From Monoplex corrugatus (taxonomy: Eukaryota > Mollusca > Gastropoda > Littorinimorpha > Ranellidae), in NCBI GenBank assembly GCA_030674185.1, contig CM060307.1, positions 60,194,981-60,258,980 of the forward strand: a stretch of DNA of 64,000 bases, given 5' to 3'. The notes below the pieces were generated by a model. The model had not been told where the DNA came from. It made no database searches and saw only the letters and a list, made by a program, of their open reading frames with translations. Within the stretch, counting starts at the first letter, position 1, and each line of letters starts with the position of its first letter. Shown here piece by piece: positions 22,152 through 33,838 of this stretch. The translations under genes were made by a program, and so were the position numbers.

Positions 22152-22439
22152 ATCAAGAAGCATGTATAATTTTGAATGGTGTTTCAGTGTGTAGCCCATT
22201 ATTTGTATAATGTTACTGCAAATGACAAAAGTTGTGTCTTATGGAGATGATTCGGTCGTTGTTCATCTTATTTGATGTAGGCTGATAGATCTGATGATAC
22301 ATAATAATTTCATTCACATAGCGTAAACAGCCCATATCAAAAAGCATGCTCGTTACGCTTGTACAGGAATAGAACGATATTTAAACTTTCAATCATGTAG
22401 ACACTGACAGTACGAAATGAAACTTAAGTATTAGGAACC

Positions 22440-23085
22440 ATAGTAACATCGATATGTAACGATGATGATATATCGTTCGTTATTTTGGTGATGACCGGTC
22501 GATAGGTGATGATAATACATCTGTATGATGATAAATCGTCCCCTAGTGATGATCTACCTCTTTGGGGTGGAGTTGTTACATCGTTATGGGGTGACAGTAA
22601 ACGTTAACGAGATGGCGCTACAGCACTATGGTGATGGGGTTCAGTGTTTGTTCAAAAAGAAATCATTGCACTCGGACAATTCCATATACAATCCACCAAA
22701 ATCTGATATCAGTTTTCTGGTAGACTCCTTCAGCCTGCGCAAAACCCTATGCCGCCTGTAGATTATTGGGTGATAAAACATCTTTATGAGACGATGATGG
22801 TGAAACTTCGTTATGTGATGTTGCTATTTGATGATGATGATGATGACTGGTTATGTGATAGTGATGCTTCGTTTTATGTAATGCTCATACATCGTTATGT
22901 GATATGATCCCTTTCTCTGCGTTTGCAGTACATCGGTGTACGGTTATGATACTTCGTTACAAGGTTATGACACATCGTTATGTCGTGATGGTGGTACATA
23001 TTTATGTAACGATGGTACGTGTCGATATGATGAGGACGATAACATCTCGTTATGTGATGATGATGATGATGATGATGATGACACC
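22440..23085. repeat. Decayed 'CATCGTTATGTGATGATG' minisatellite, later parts
   Basis: Motifs CATCGTTATG, CTTCGTTATGTGATG and GATGATGATG recur through 22440-22630 and 22780-23085, with a SINE-I fragment between. It ends 37 bases before the acceptor of the 23122 exon. Confidence 0.6.
22640..22762 (-). mobile_element. SINE-I 3' fragment inside the minisatellite
   Basis: Contains 'GTTTGTTCAAAAAGAAATCA', 'CTCGGACAATTCCATATAC' and 'CTGCGCAAAACCCTATGC'. The core and head are absent. Confidence 0.75.
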
Positions 23086-23121
23086 ATTCTGTATACTAAT
23101 GGCATACAACATGTATTTCAG

Positions 23122-23223
23122 CCTCACCGTGACAAGCGCTTTCTGCTCTGTCCGGCCAGTGTGTGTATCGGTCATCTGAAGAAGTTTGTCCGGAACAAGT
23201 ACACCCTGCCAGACTGCTACCAG
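23122..23223 (+). CDS. Psc: Psc-like exon: first part of RAWUL domain
   Basis: Thirty-four codons in phase 0: PHRDKRFLLCPASVCIGHLK, then K-F-V-R-N-K-Y and T-L-P-D-C-Y-Q. This is the R-x-L-x-C-P-A...H-L-x-K-F-(I/V)-R-x-K start of the RAWUL ubiquitin-like fold that binds Polyhomeotic/BCOR-type partners and CBX partners in PCGF proteins. Acceptor is TATTTCAG and donor is CAG|GTTGGT. A palindromic TTAA element sits 15 bases after the donor. Confidence 0.97.
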
Positions 23224-23237
23224 GTTGGTATCATTCT

Positions 23238-23430
23238 TTAACCCTTTGACTCCTGCACCCTATCCACCAATTGCAAAGACTTTGTCCCTTTGACTCTCTC
23301 ACCCTTTCCACCAACTTTCTGCAGGAAGCTGGTGGACAGGGTGGAGAAGTCAAACAGTTAAGTTTTTGCTTTACTAGCATGGTTGACAATGCAGGATGCT
23401 GTGGAGAGGGTGCAGGTGTCAAAGGGTTAA
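23238..23430. mobile_element. Nested palindromic TTAA element, copy C
   Basis: TTAACCCTTTGACTCCTGCA begins at 23238 and its complement ends at 23430. The inner hairpin CCAACTTTCTGCAGGAAGCT is centred near 23324. TTAA sits at both ends. The element is 15 bases downstream of an exon donor and is transcribed within the pre-mRNA. Confidence 0.82.
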
Positions 23431-23490
23431 CTAATTTCTACCCTCTCTGTCGTTGTCTCGGGAGGGGAGCGTGGGAGGGGGGGGGGGGAA

Positions 23491-23690
23491 AGAATGGAGG
23501 GAGTTGTAGAGACCTGAATGCTTTTGGTGGAAGGGAATGTGGCAGATCAGCAGTTGGAGCCAGCAGTTTAATGTTTGATGTAGCCTAACAGAATGGAGGG
23601 AGTTGTAGAGACCTGAATGCTTTTGGTGGAAGGGAATGTGGCAGATAAGCAGTTGGAGCCAGTTTAATGTTTGATGTAGCCTAGCATATG
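23491..23690. repeat. Direct duplication, period 99 bp
   Basis: AGAATGGAGGGAGTTGTAGA at 23491 recurs at 23590. The copies differ by a few bases and a short deletion near 23660. Confidence 0.92.
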
Positions 23691-24079
23691 CGGTACATAA
23701 TATATCGACCGCACGCTGTGACACTCTCTGGAAGAGACTGAACTGTTCATATGCAGCTAACCAGAGCCCATTACACCTACCTGTGATTGGCTGTTGAACG
23801 ATTACCGCCTCCATCCTGATTATGGGCTTTACTCCGTCTGACAACACTAAGCTAATTTTTAATCTGAAACCTCAGTCCTTGGGGTCGACAACCCTTTCAT
23901 GGTGGTAACTATTGTTGAAGGTGAGGGTTTGGTAGGGCTAAATATGAGGACACATCAGTTCACAATCAGGCGGGCTACAGGTAACACCAACGTCACGACG
24001 CACAGCCAATAATTTTACAGGTATGCTAGCGTGTAAGAGATTCTGTTCAGTTATATGTGATGTCTCTTCCCACCGATTC

Positions 24080-24100
24080 TTCCTCCTCCTCCTCCTCCTC

Positions 24101-24155
<55 letters not shown>

Positions 24156-24510
24156 GTCTGTCACTCTCTCTCTGTCTGTCTCTGTGTGTGTGTGTGTGTC
24201 TCTCTCTCTCTGTCCCCTTCTCTCTCACTCTCTCTTTCCCTCTCTCTCCCTCTTTCGCCTCTCTTCTTTCTCGCTCTGTCTTTCTCACTCTCTCTTTCTC
24301 TCTGTCTCTCTCTCCCTCTCTCTCTTTCTTTCTCTCTCCCTCTCTGTCTCCCTCTCTCTCTCTCTCTTTCTTTCTCTCTCCCTCTCTCTCTGTCTCCCCC
24401 CTCTCTCTCCCTCTCTCTCTCCGTCTCTGTCACTCTTCCCCCCTCTCTCTCCTCTCTGTCTCTCTCCCTCTCTCTCTTTCTCACTCACTCTCTCTCTCTC
24501 TCCATCTCCT
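24080..24510. repeat. Long impure (TC)n tract
   Basis: CTC, TC, CTGT, TTTC and CCCTC units with a TG island at 24185-24199. It opens Ser-Leu and Arg-Glu frames up to 195 codons long, none of which I regard as a gene. Confidence 0.95.
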
Positions 24511-24756
24511 CTACTGTAACCCCGCTGTCGCTGTCGCCCCCACTCGCTGCCAGTCGTGGTATTGACTGTACAAAAGGACAGATCGCTTCTAAACGCACTG
24601 AAGTAATTACTTGTTTGCTGCCGCGCGAGCGTTTAATTGGATGATCAGTAGCACGCTTGGGCAGGCGGCCACAAGCAAGACATCGCCAAATGCAATTGGA
24701 AAATAAACGATAAAGACATGTGCAGTGATCCTGTCTGCCTTACCATCCATGACACT

Positions 24757-25528
24757 CAGGATGGTTGGCTCAGTTGGTGAGCTGTGGACTCGGAATTTTT
24801 TTTGTCTTGAGTTCGATCCCAGCCTGCAGCATTGAAAAAGAAAAGGAAAGAGGAAGGAAAAAAACTGGCCTGTTTGCTGCCCACACTTTTATTCGAGTCA
24901 TTCTTGCGTAGTCAAGTTTTATAGATCCATTTTGCACCCCATCCCTCTCTCCATTCCAAGTTTCTGCCAGTACATAGGGTTTGGGACAGGCTCAAGCTGT
25001 CTGCCATATTGGGCAGGCTCAAGGTGTCTGCCATTTTGGGCAGGCTTAATTAAGAAGTCTGCCATAATGGGCAGGCTCAAGATGTCTGTCATTCTGGGCA
25101 GGCTCAAGGTGTCTGCCATTTTGGGCAGGCTTAAGAAGTCTGCCATATTGAGCAAGCTCAAGATGTCTGTCACTTTGGGCAGGCTCAAGATGTCTGTCAC
25201 TCTGGGGAGGCTCAATGTGTCTCATTTTGGGCAGAATCAAGGTGTCTGTCATTTTGGACAGGCTCAAGATGTTTCTTATTTTGGGCAGGCTCAAGATGTC
25301 TGTCATTCTGGGCAAGCTCAATGAGTCTGCCATTTTTGGCAGGCTTAAGAAGTCTGCCATTTTGGGCAGGCTCAAGGTTTCTGTCATTTTGGGCAGGCTT
25401 AAGGAGTCTGCCATTTTGGGCAGGCTTAAGGAGTCTGCCATTTTGGGCAGGCTTAAGGAGTCTGCCAGATATTTGCCCGACTAATTGTTGAAATTGAGTT
25501 TGATGATTCCCTCTTTAAATCCCTCATC
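24757..25528 (+). mobile_element. SINE-I expanded by an internal 27-bp minisatellite
   Basis: The + strand head has box A 'TGGTTGGCTCAGTTGGTGAG' and box B 'GAGTTCGATCCCAGCC' (24764-24830), then the core 'AAACTGGCCTGTTTGCTGCC' and 'CATTCCAAGTTTCTGCCAGT'. At about 24985 the family sequence 'CAGGCT...GTCTGCCA' becomes a tandem array to about 25465. The normal SINE 3' end (GAAATTGAGTTTGATGATTC, CCTCTTTAAATCC) resumes at 25487. The array is thus inside the SINE. The RTE tail begins right after, at 25529. Confidence 0.82.
24985..25465. repeat. 27-bp minisatellite, about 17 units
   Basis: The unit is GGCAGGCTCAAGATGTCTGC followed by CATTTTG. Variants alternate CTCAAG/CTTAAG and GTCATT/GCCATT. Because 27 is a multiple of three, both strands are open (nine-residue repeats). 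The unit equals the SINE-I segment 'GCAGGCT.AGGGAGTCTGCCA'. Confidence 0.93.
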
Positions 25529-27150
25529 ATCATCATCATCATCATCATTGGGTGCCATACTGCATGGCGTTGGCGATCATGGACCTCCATACGAATATGT
25601 CTATTGTCTCTGCAAGTATATATCCTACCCTTTCCGTCCCCGTCCACTGGGTCTACGTGGTGCTCTTTTCCTCTCCAGCTTTCCTATTGTGACTAAATGC
25701 CCAAATTTCTCTTGTCTCATAAAATGTCAAGTGTCTCATTAATGTTGCATTTCTTTTCCTAATGTGCATCTGCCGTCTGGTGAGATGCCTGTTCCCAGAT
25801 CTTTAAAGTTACCAACTTATCTCAGCGTTGTGCCATTTGCTGTTACTGTTCATGAGGGATTTTTTTACACTGATTACTGTGACTTCGTTGTTCATACAGT
25901 TTAGCTCCAGCTCTTTATTTCTTTCTATTTCTATTATATTCACAAGATTTTGTAGGTCCTTTTCATTTTTTTGACAATTAGAACGGTGTCTTACCCGATC
26001 AAAAGCCTTGGTATAATCAACAAGACATCAGTATAAATCCTCATTCAGCTCAGTTGATCTTTCTGTGAGAGTTCTTAGAATGTATACGGAATTAATATTT
26101 CCTTTCCCATCAACATATCCACATTGTTCTTCTGCTATTTCTGTTTTGATTCTGTTCCTTGTCCTCATCATGATTATTCCTAATAGACTCTGTAGCCCCT
26201 GCTGTCTTTAAAAGACCAATGAAAATTAATTTTGACATGCCTTTAGGGATTTTTCTGGTGTCATAGATTTCATTTAGGACTGTTACTTTTTCGATATCAA
26301 ATTCTTCTAGAGCCGCAGTCATTTCTGTAATAATATTGCCTGGTCCTGGGGCTTTTCCCTGTTTCATCTTTTTCAACGCTGCTCTTACTTCATCTTTCAT
26401 CATTGGTAGTCCTTCAGCCTTCTTTCTTATGATATGTTCCTCCTTTCTGTCTTCGTCAAAAAAGATATCCAGTGTACTCTACCCATCTATCTAATATTTT
26501 ATCTTTTTTCATCATAACCATTTTTTTATTTTAAGCAACCAGTTGATGTGCGTGTCTTTTTCTTGTGGGTGGTTTCTTCGGTGTTCCTGTACATAAACTT
26601 AGGGTGTGTTTTGTATACCTTGTATCTAGCCAAGCGCCCTTAGCTTTAGGCCCTTATTCCTGATTTCCTTATCTGTCTTTTTGTATTTTCCTCTTTTCCC
26701 TTTTGCTGCCTTCGTTCATCAAACCAGAAATGTCTTTTTGTCATCCAGTTCTTCTTTGCTTTTCTTTCAACAAAGAATTTCTTCCCAAGCCTCATTTATC
26801 GGGTTTTCCAAATTTTCCATTGGTCTTCACGGTCCCCAACGTCTTCCACAGCACACTGAGTTTGTTTTAAACATGAACGCTAAATTTTGCACGAGTTGAT
26901 TCATTTGTCTTTAGTTTGGTATTATGTTTTGGTTTGTTTTCTTCTCTTTAGTTTGAGCCTAAATTTTCCCATTACGGGATTATGATCACTGTTGCAGTAT
27001 GCGCCTGATAATGTTTTGCTATCAGTAAAGAATTTCTAAATCTCATATTTATCAGGATGTAATCAATTTGATTTCTTGCGCAGTCTCCTTGGTTCATTCA
27101 TGTCAATTTTCTTCTGTTAGGTTGCTCGGACCAAGTGTTTCTTATAATGA
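25529..27150 (-). mobile_element. RTE-like LINE, long decayed copy
   Basis: Starts at the (CAT)n 3' tail at 25529. Read on the - strand, the 5' part (about 27110-26940) still encodes endonuclease traces (RNQIDYILI, then CNSDHNPVM in a shifted frame). Next come KAPGPGNIITEM (about 26340) and RT domain remnants such as a 'FDRVRH'-like block near 25990. Stops and frame changes are frequent. The Ser-Asp-His-Asn of an AP-type endonuclease supports a non-LTR element. The copy is defective. Confidence 0.8.
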
Positions 27151-27299
27151 ATTCATTTACTTGTTAAATGAATTACAAGTTATAAAATGCCATTGAGTTA
27201 CCTCTGGGCTTAGTGCCGAGTGATCATGAACAATTTTCTGTAACAATGCCTGCCGGCCAGATTATGTGACGAAGACAGAATCAAAGAAAGGGTCAGAGT

Positions 27300-27655
27300 C
27301 CCTTGTAGGGTTCATTTGATTCAATTATAACATCAGTACTCCCTACAGCAGGTGATTTAGCTGACTAGGATAACCATCTCAGGGAAAGGAGGTTATCTTA
27401 TCCTTCACTGACACCACTGGAACAACAATGAGGGAGGGGGAAGGGGGGTTATCTTACCCTTCACTGACACCACTCTAACAACAATCGGGGAAAGGGGGAA
27501 GGGGATTATCTTATCGTTCACTGACATCACCAGAACAACAATTATGATAAAGTTGACAGTAAGCAGGCCAGTTGATGTAGCCTATCTCAGGTTCGAACCC
27601 ACAAACATTGGCATGTGAATACAAATCTCACCACCGAGCTTTTGAGACCCGCGTA
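27300..27655 (-). mobile_element. SINE-II with an internal triplication
   Basis: The - strand head near 27655 (box B 'GGGTTCGAACCTGAG' about 27605-27590) is followed by the 'AACTGGCCTGC' core. The segment 'TTATCTTACCCTTCACTGAC' with 'ACCACTCTAACAACAAT' then occurs three times (starting about 27391, 27450 and 27506) with small changes before the 3' end. Confidence 0.78.
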
Positions 27656-29039
27656 ACTGTGATCCTCTTGAAAGTCTAACCCTTGTAACCAGCGTGAATT
27701 AACGGGTCAGTGCATTGAGTTTGTTCGCAGGCTTATGGTGTGTGCCGTGATGGATTCTTTCCTCCCTCCTCCAACCCAATCGTATGGCATATGCTGCTTT
27801 GGTGAATGCGGAATTTTACTCCCTAGCACGGAAACGCTATTTTGAGAAACTGAAAGTGAACCCGTGTGAGAGTGCTATGGGCTTTATCATTATAGATACT
27901 ATCTGTACCTCTGGTAAATCTGTGTTGGAAATTTGATTTTTTTTTTTCTTACTTTATTGTTTCTGTCGTTTTCTTTCAGTCGGCTGTGCTGTTCATTTTT
28001 CTTTTCATTTTTTCTTCTTCCTTTGTCCTACCGGGGCATTCACTAGTAATTTGAAAATACTGTTTTTATTTACTGTATTTTATTGTTGGTGGTGGTGGTC
28101 TTGTACTCTTTTACACACCAAAGGAGGAGAATGTAGACTGTGAAGCAACAAGATGTGTGACCCATTCTCACAGACGGGGAACAAATGTCACGCACGCGTG
28201 AATCGAGGAAAAGCCTCGGAAAGGTAGTGAGAGTCTGTGTGGGTAAAATTGAGACAAGTTGCTGTTTGTTCTTTGGGTATTTCTTTCGGTGAACAGTAAA
28301 TTTCATACTGAAATTCTCCCTAAAAAAATGTTGAACTTAACTTTACGTTGAAATTCTCCCTTAAAAAGTGTTGAACTTACACAATTGTAGTGATACCTGT
28401 AGGGGATGCTTTGTTGAAATACCTGCAATTAGCTGTTTCCACACCATCACCACAGCTCAGCAACTCTTATTTTATAGAAACCCGACACATACATCGTTTT
28501 GAGACATATGACGTCAAATTTCGTGGGCTGCACACTGTAATTTAAAATAATCCAATCATAATTCACAAAAAAACAATTTTTTTTCTTGCTAGGGAAAATC
28601 TAGCAATGAATTTCGCAAATTTCCTCCACCATTTTTTCAAAATGATTAGTATGTTAATGTTAAGTTTCAGTCGACCACCACGTACAGTTTTTGCCCTGGA
28701 GACTTCATTACATATCACCAGAAAATAAATATCATAGCAAATTTTGATAGCGCCAAAAATGGACTGATGTCCGTCTCTGTGAGAATCGGTCACCTATGTT
28801 GCCTATACAGTGGGAACTAACCCACCAGAACAACGTGCATACACAGACGTCGAACCAATATGAACATGCCTAAAATCAAAACATGTTTATTCAAAGAGCT
28901 GCATGAAATGAATGCTTCATTTGAGTCGCGATTATACTCGAATGGAGAAGAAGCAATTTTCTAAAGATGGTCTCGCCATGCTCAGAATATTCCTCCCATA
29001 TGCGCTAACGCCGCAGATGTCATGTGATGGAAGAGAACC

Positions 29040-29115
29040 CAAAGCAGCGATGGCATACAGTGTAGAGACCTGTGCATAAACCCTTTGCGCTGGCAAAATC
29101 TTGAGGTTTTACCGA
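29040..29115 (-). mobile_element. SINE-I short fragment
   Basis: Only 'CCTGTGCATAAACCCTTTGC' and 'GCTGGCAAAATCTTGAGG' of the SINE-I 3' half are recognisable. Confidence 0.5.
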
Positions 29116-29282
29116 ACTCGCGGGTTCTGTGGTTTGCCTTTAGAGATCTCTGATACTTATTTTCTCAGTCTTGTAACAGTCTATCACAAAATTGGTTATA
29201 GGCCTACTATAGTGGACTGCAGAAGAAAAAGAAGAGAGGCAGTCGTACAGCGCCACACTCTAAGAAACGCTTGAAGGCGGCT

Positions 29283-29525
29283 TATTGATTTGATTGATTT
29301 GGTTCAGTTTTTACGTCGGCATCCGCCTCAGGTGATACGGCCGACGGGGATAACCATCCCAGGGAAGTTGGGGAAGGGGGACCTAATGACGCCACCAGAA
29401 CAACAATGATGTCAAGATGGGACAGTGAGAAGGCCAGTTTTAATGTAGCGCACCCCGGGATTCGAACCCATAACAATTAGTATATGAATCCGACGCTCAA
29501 ATCTACTGAGCTTCTGGGTCCCGGA
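29283..29525 (-). mobile_element. SINE-II, near full length
   Basis: On the - strand it runs from the tRNA-like head (box B 'GGGTTCGAATCCCGGGG') through 'AAACTGGCCTTCTCACTGTC' and 'CTGGTGGCGTCA' to 'CCCCGTCGGCCGTATCACCT' and an AATCAA-type tail. It is the cleanest SINE-II here, about 240 bp. Confidence 0.82.
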
Positions 29526-29920
29526 AAGGCGGCTTAGTCGGCCTGGCCATATTATGTATGCCAAGAGAAGGGAGGAAAGAGGGGGGCAGATGGAAGTCTT
29601 GACAGATCGATAAAAGGGGGCAGGGGACTGTAGTAAGGCCAGCGCCTCATGTCTAATCTCTTCCCACGCACACCGTGGCCTTCCATCGTGGCGCTTGTTT
29701 GCCTACAGATTGGATTAAAAGTGTTTTTGCACGCCGACCTCCTCAGCCCTCTCCACGTGAGGGTGGTCGGCGACTGCGGACACGCGCCTTCCGCGTTGTG
29801 ACGTCACCTGTCACTCGTGGGAGAGGAAGGACAGGGAAATCAGCACCATAACTCTCTGCTCCTTCAGCACATCCACCAGCTACCTTCTTGCAAGAGGTTG
29901 ATGGATACAGTAACCATTTG

Positions 29921-30100
29921 ACTCCTGCATCATTGTCCACCAGCTTCCTGCATTATCAACCATGCTAGCAAAGCAAAAACTTGACCCTTTGATCCCTCAC
30001 CCTTTCCACCAACTTCTTGCAGGAAGCTGGTGGAAAAGGTGAAAGAGTCAAAGGGTTAAATTTTTGCAGTTGGTAGATAGGGTCCGGGAGTCAAGGGTTC
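29921..30100. mobile_element. Nested palindromic element, copy D (reversed)
   Basis: It begins TAACCATTTGACTCCTGCAT and ends GGGAGTCAAGGGTTC; the inner hairpin is CCAACTTCTTGCAGGAAGCT near 30015. The asymmetric spacer (GCAAAAA side) is reversed compared with copy C. It abuts the 3' tail of the RTE fragment at 30101 exactly. Confidence 0.72.
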
Positions 30101-30440
30101 ATCATCGTCATCACGTACCCTGCTGCATGGCGTTGGCGATCATGGCCCTCCACACAGATCTATCCGTCGTCGCTGCAAGTACACCTGTAGCATCTTCTCT
30201 GCCCTCAGCCATCCTGCAAGTCCGTCCAATATTTTTCTCCCTGAGTCTACCTGGTCTCTTTCCCTCCAGATTTCCTGTTGTGACCAGGTGGTCCAATTCC
30301 CCTTTCCTCATAAAATGTCCTATAAATGTTGTTTGTCTTTTCCTAATCTTCTTTATCGGTGATCTTCTTGTGTCTGCATCAAGGCTGTCTCGTTTGTTTC
30401 CTTTGCTGTCCATGGAACTCTCAACATTCTTCTTACAGAG
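30101..30440 (-). mobile_element. RTE-like LINE 3' end fragment
   Basis: Encodes SPIKKIRKRQTTFIGHFMRK and then GKRPGRLREK and WRAMIANAMQQGT in reading order, ending in a short ATG-type tail. It is the same C-terminal module as at 7771 and 34265. Confidence 0.8.
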
Positions 30441-30743
30441 TCAAATAGTTGAAATACTGCCACTGCCGGCAAGTAGAGAGATAAAGACTGGAGACGAATA
30501 TGGCATTCAGGGAGATCCGAATTAGACGATAACTGTGAGGATGTCGAAAGAGAAGGAGGGTCTGGCGCTGAAATTCAGTCTTGGTTTTAAAATACGTGCA
30601 CCCAAAATGCAGAGCAAATTGCTGCTTACACAATCGTGAGACGTTGCCTGCCAGACTGATTCTTCGTTACCTGCTGATCACTCATCAAAAAGGAACCGCG
30701 ACAGCTGAATGAATTGATGGTTTTTGACGATTATTTCACGAAG

Positions 30744-30850
<107 letters not shown>

Positions 30851-31100
30851 TAGGTTGGGGCAGGAGGGGGGGGGAGCTGTTTAGACCGCAGATTTGGGTT
30901 GAAGAGGAGTCAGTTCAGTTGTTTTGATGTCGACGTACAGATCACTGCCTGATTATTACGCCTACTGTCTCTTGTTTTCTTCGGTTCTCCGTCCCAGTCA
31001 ATTTTTTTTTCCAATAAAGAGATTTCAAGTTTTGTTCCGTCGGCAGCCTTTCTCAGCTCGCACATTTGATTTTCCTCTTTACACAAATTGTTTTACACAC

Positions 31101-31440
<340 letters not shown>

Positions 31441-32440
31441 ATGGTGTATGTCCGTTTGCATTTTACATAGATACAACGCGCATAAATGATCTTCTCATAA
31501 ACGGCAGCTGTGGTAATTGAATGTGGGTGGCAGCTTGTGCAAATAGATGTATGTGGGCAGAGGATTAACCAGACAAACAAACGAAACAGAGCGAACAAAC
31601 AAGAAGAAAGAAAAATCCGAACACACTGGCAAGTATGTCTATAGAACTTCTATTGAGGTCACACAATACCACTATGAAGTATATATATGCAGAACATCCA
31701 TGGAGGTCATAATATCACAGCACTGCATTAGTGTTGGATAGGAGATGTTGGTTGGTCGAATAGATGAGACATTTGACTGATGAGTAACTTTATAGAAATC
31801 CCCCCACCCCTTTTTTTTCACACTTGGTTCTGACTTTCTGACAACCACATTGACTATGGCTCTGTGTATCTGCGCCTGCAGTTGCATGCGTGCCCTGTGT
31901 GTGTGTGAGAGAGAGAAGAGGGTGTATCAGAAATATTCATTACTGATCGCGTCAAAGCGTCCATGATCGAAGTCTGTCATTAGCGAAGTGCCATCAGTCT
32001 GAATGTTTGAGGTCTCTTGTTTCTCACACAGACGTTTAGTTTTAACACAAGATCGACAGGGTGGAATCTCTGACTGACAAGACTTAAAATACATTGGACT
32101 TGGTTTGTTTGTTTGTTTGTTTTGGGTTTTGTTTTGGGGGTTTTTTTTGTTGGTTTTGTGGGGATTTTTTGTTTGTTTGTTTTTCAGAACGACACTGACA
32201 GTTCATTTGTTGCAGGGACCTCTTAATAAACATAACAGAAACTGTTCAGTCTGAACTTTGCTATTTGCTTAGAATTACTGATTGTAATCGGACAGTCTTG
32301 TGATGTGCTGTATCTGTGCATGGGGAGATGATCATTCTGACAAACAAATCTCGGCTTTGTTCGATTTTGTGGATGTTGATTTAACAGTGATGGTGATTGC
32401 TTGATGCTTGGTTGAGGATAGTGTGTGATTCCTGTTTCAG

Positions 32441-32521
32441 ATTGACCTGTTCTACTCTGACGAACCTCTGGACGATACCTATACCCTGATGGACGTTGCT
32501 TACATTTATTCCTGGAGACGG
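32441..32521 (+). CDS. Psc: Psc-like exon: second part of RAWUL domain
   Basis: Twenty-seven codons in phase 0: [20 protein letters not shown], then Y-I-Y-S-W-R-R. It aligns with I-D-V-M-Y...Y-T-L-M-D-I-A-Y-I-Y-T-W-R-R of BMI1, the most conserved stretch of the family outside the RING. Acceptor is CTGTTTCAG and donor is CGG|GTACGT. A palindromic element begins 18 bases after the donor. Confidence 0.98.
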
Positions 32522-32539
32522 GTACGTTGTCTGAACGTT

Positions 32540-32660
32540 TTAACCCTTTCACTTGCTCACTTTATCCGCCAACTTCCTGCAGTAACTTTGTTAACCCTTT
32601 CATTTCGTTCCTTTTCCCGCAGAAACCTGGTTGATAGGTGATGGAGTGAACGTATTAACA
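32540..32660. mobile_element. Nested palindromic element, partial copy E
   Basis: Starts TTAACCCTTTCACTTGCTCA and includes CCAACTTCCTGCAG. A second TTAACCCTTTCATTTC starts at 32591, and it ends near GTGAACGTATTAA. The middle is rearranged compared with copies C and F. Confidence 0.6.
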
Positions 32661-32751
32661 TGGCTACTCCCACTCTTCACCCCCTCCAGTGTTGTGATTT
32701 GTAGTGAAGGCCCACATGTGGATCGAACCCACGACCTGACACTTCTCTGCC

Positions 32752-33838
32752 GAGCCTGAAATCCGGCTGAGGAAGTACATGATTCCAGCAGTAAAAGAGG
32801 CCAAAAAATTTTGGAAAGTCAGTTTTGACCAAAAGTTAAATGTTCCTTAGTCATATCCGACATCTTAAAACCTCATGCCAGAAAGTTCTGAACGTTCTTC
32901 GAGATTTTTCTCACACGAACTGGAATGCTGACATGAAAACACTGCTGTTGCTGCTCTGCCTTCTGCTCTGCTACTCCGGATCGATCATTTTCTAAATACA
33001 TTCTCTCTGATAGTTCTGTCTATACTTCTGAACTGACAGCTCAGAGTTTGACATTAAAAATGGTATTCCAATTTAAGCATAAGGACTTACTCATCTTTTC
33101 AGACTCCTTTTCCGCTCTGGGTTTCATTGCTGACCGTAACATCAGTCATCCAGAGCTTCTGAAATCCTTTGAACTCTCTTCCCGTCTTAAAACTGATGAT
33201 TGCGACATTGATCTTGCTGGGTTCCTGGTCATGTTGGTATTCAAAGCAGTGAAACAACTAACTACCTTGCCAAGAACGCCACAACGGAAAATATGTCTAA
33301 ATCCTTCCTATCGTACACAGATCTGGAACCCAAATTTCAAACTTATAGCAAATCTCTGGCAAGAGGATTAGAACAACCAGAAAGACAAGAAAGTTTTCCA
33401 AATCTGCCCGACTATAAATGTTTCCTCCCACCAGTTCTTGGGAGTTTTAGGAAAAAGACAGTGTTATGCTGGTTACACACGGGTCACACATTCTACACTC
33501 ATTCATACCGTTTGAAAATTGAACCACCACCATGGTGCATACCGTGTGATGAGCCAGTCAGTACCAAACACCTTATTGAATGCTGGGACTTGCGCGATGT
33601 GAGACGTGAGTACTATACAGCAGACTTTTTAAGGAACTTTTATAGAAACGTTTTTAAAACGTAATTTTTAAGTTTTTACATGATCATACGTACGGGAAAG
33701 ATTTTCGAGCGCGTTTTAGACTTGATGTGTGCTGATTTTCAGTTGCTGTCTGTTCATTTAGACTTGAAGTTGTTTGTAACGTGGTGTTAGTCCTGATATA
33801 ATTTTAGTGGTCGGCTGGCCTATAAGCAACATGAACTG
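32752..33838 (+). mobile_element. I/Nimb-like LINE fragment, copy 2
   Basis: Begins in the region after the RT palm (K-Y-M-I-P-A-V-K-E-A) and jumps by deletion to the RNase H remnant (FSDSFSALGFIADRNISHPE at about 33099). It then continues to the Cys/His C-terminus (PWCIPCDEPVSTKHLIECWD) and the same 3' end 'GTGGTCGGCTGGCCTATAA'. Several frames are broken. It is more decayed than the copy at 9613. Confidence 0.85.

Larger units (their letters stand above)
19300..23121 (+). other. Psc-like intron (3.8 kb) with a split minisatellite
   Basis: Contains four stretches of one old minisatellite (20255-20410, 21590-21720, 22440-22630, 22780-23085) separated by SINE copies. I see nothing recognisable in 19310-19960 or 20420-21190. 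Confidence 0.75.

Noticed and set aside
24919..25484. Nine-residue repeat proteins on both strands across the 27-bp array
   Set aside because: Same reason as the 24-bp array: the period is a multiple of three and the unit derives from a SINE.
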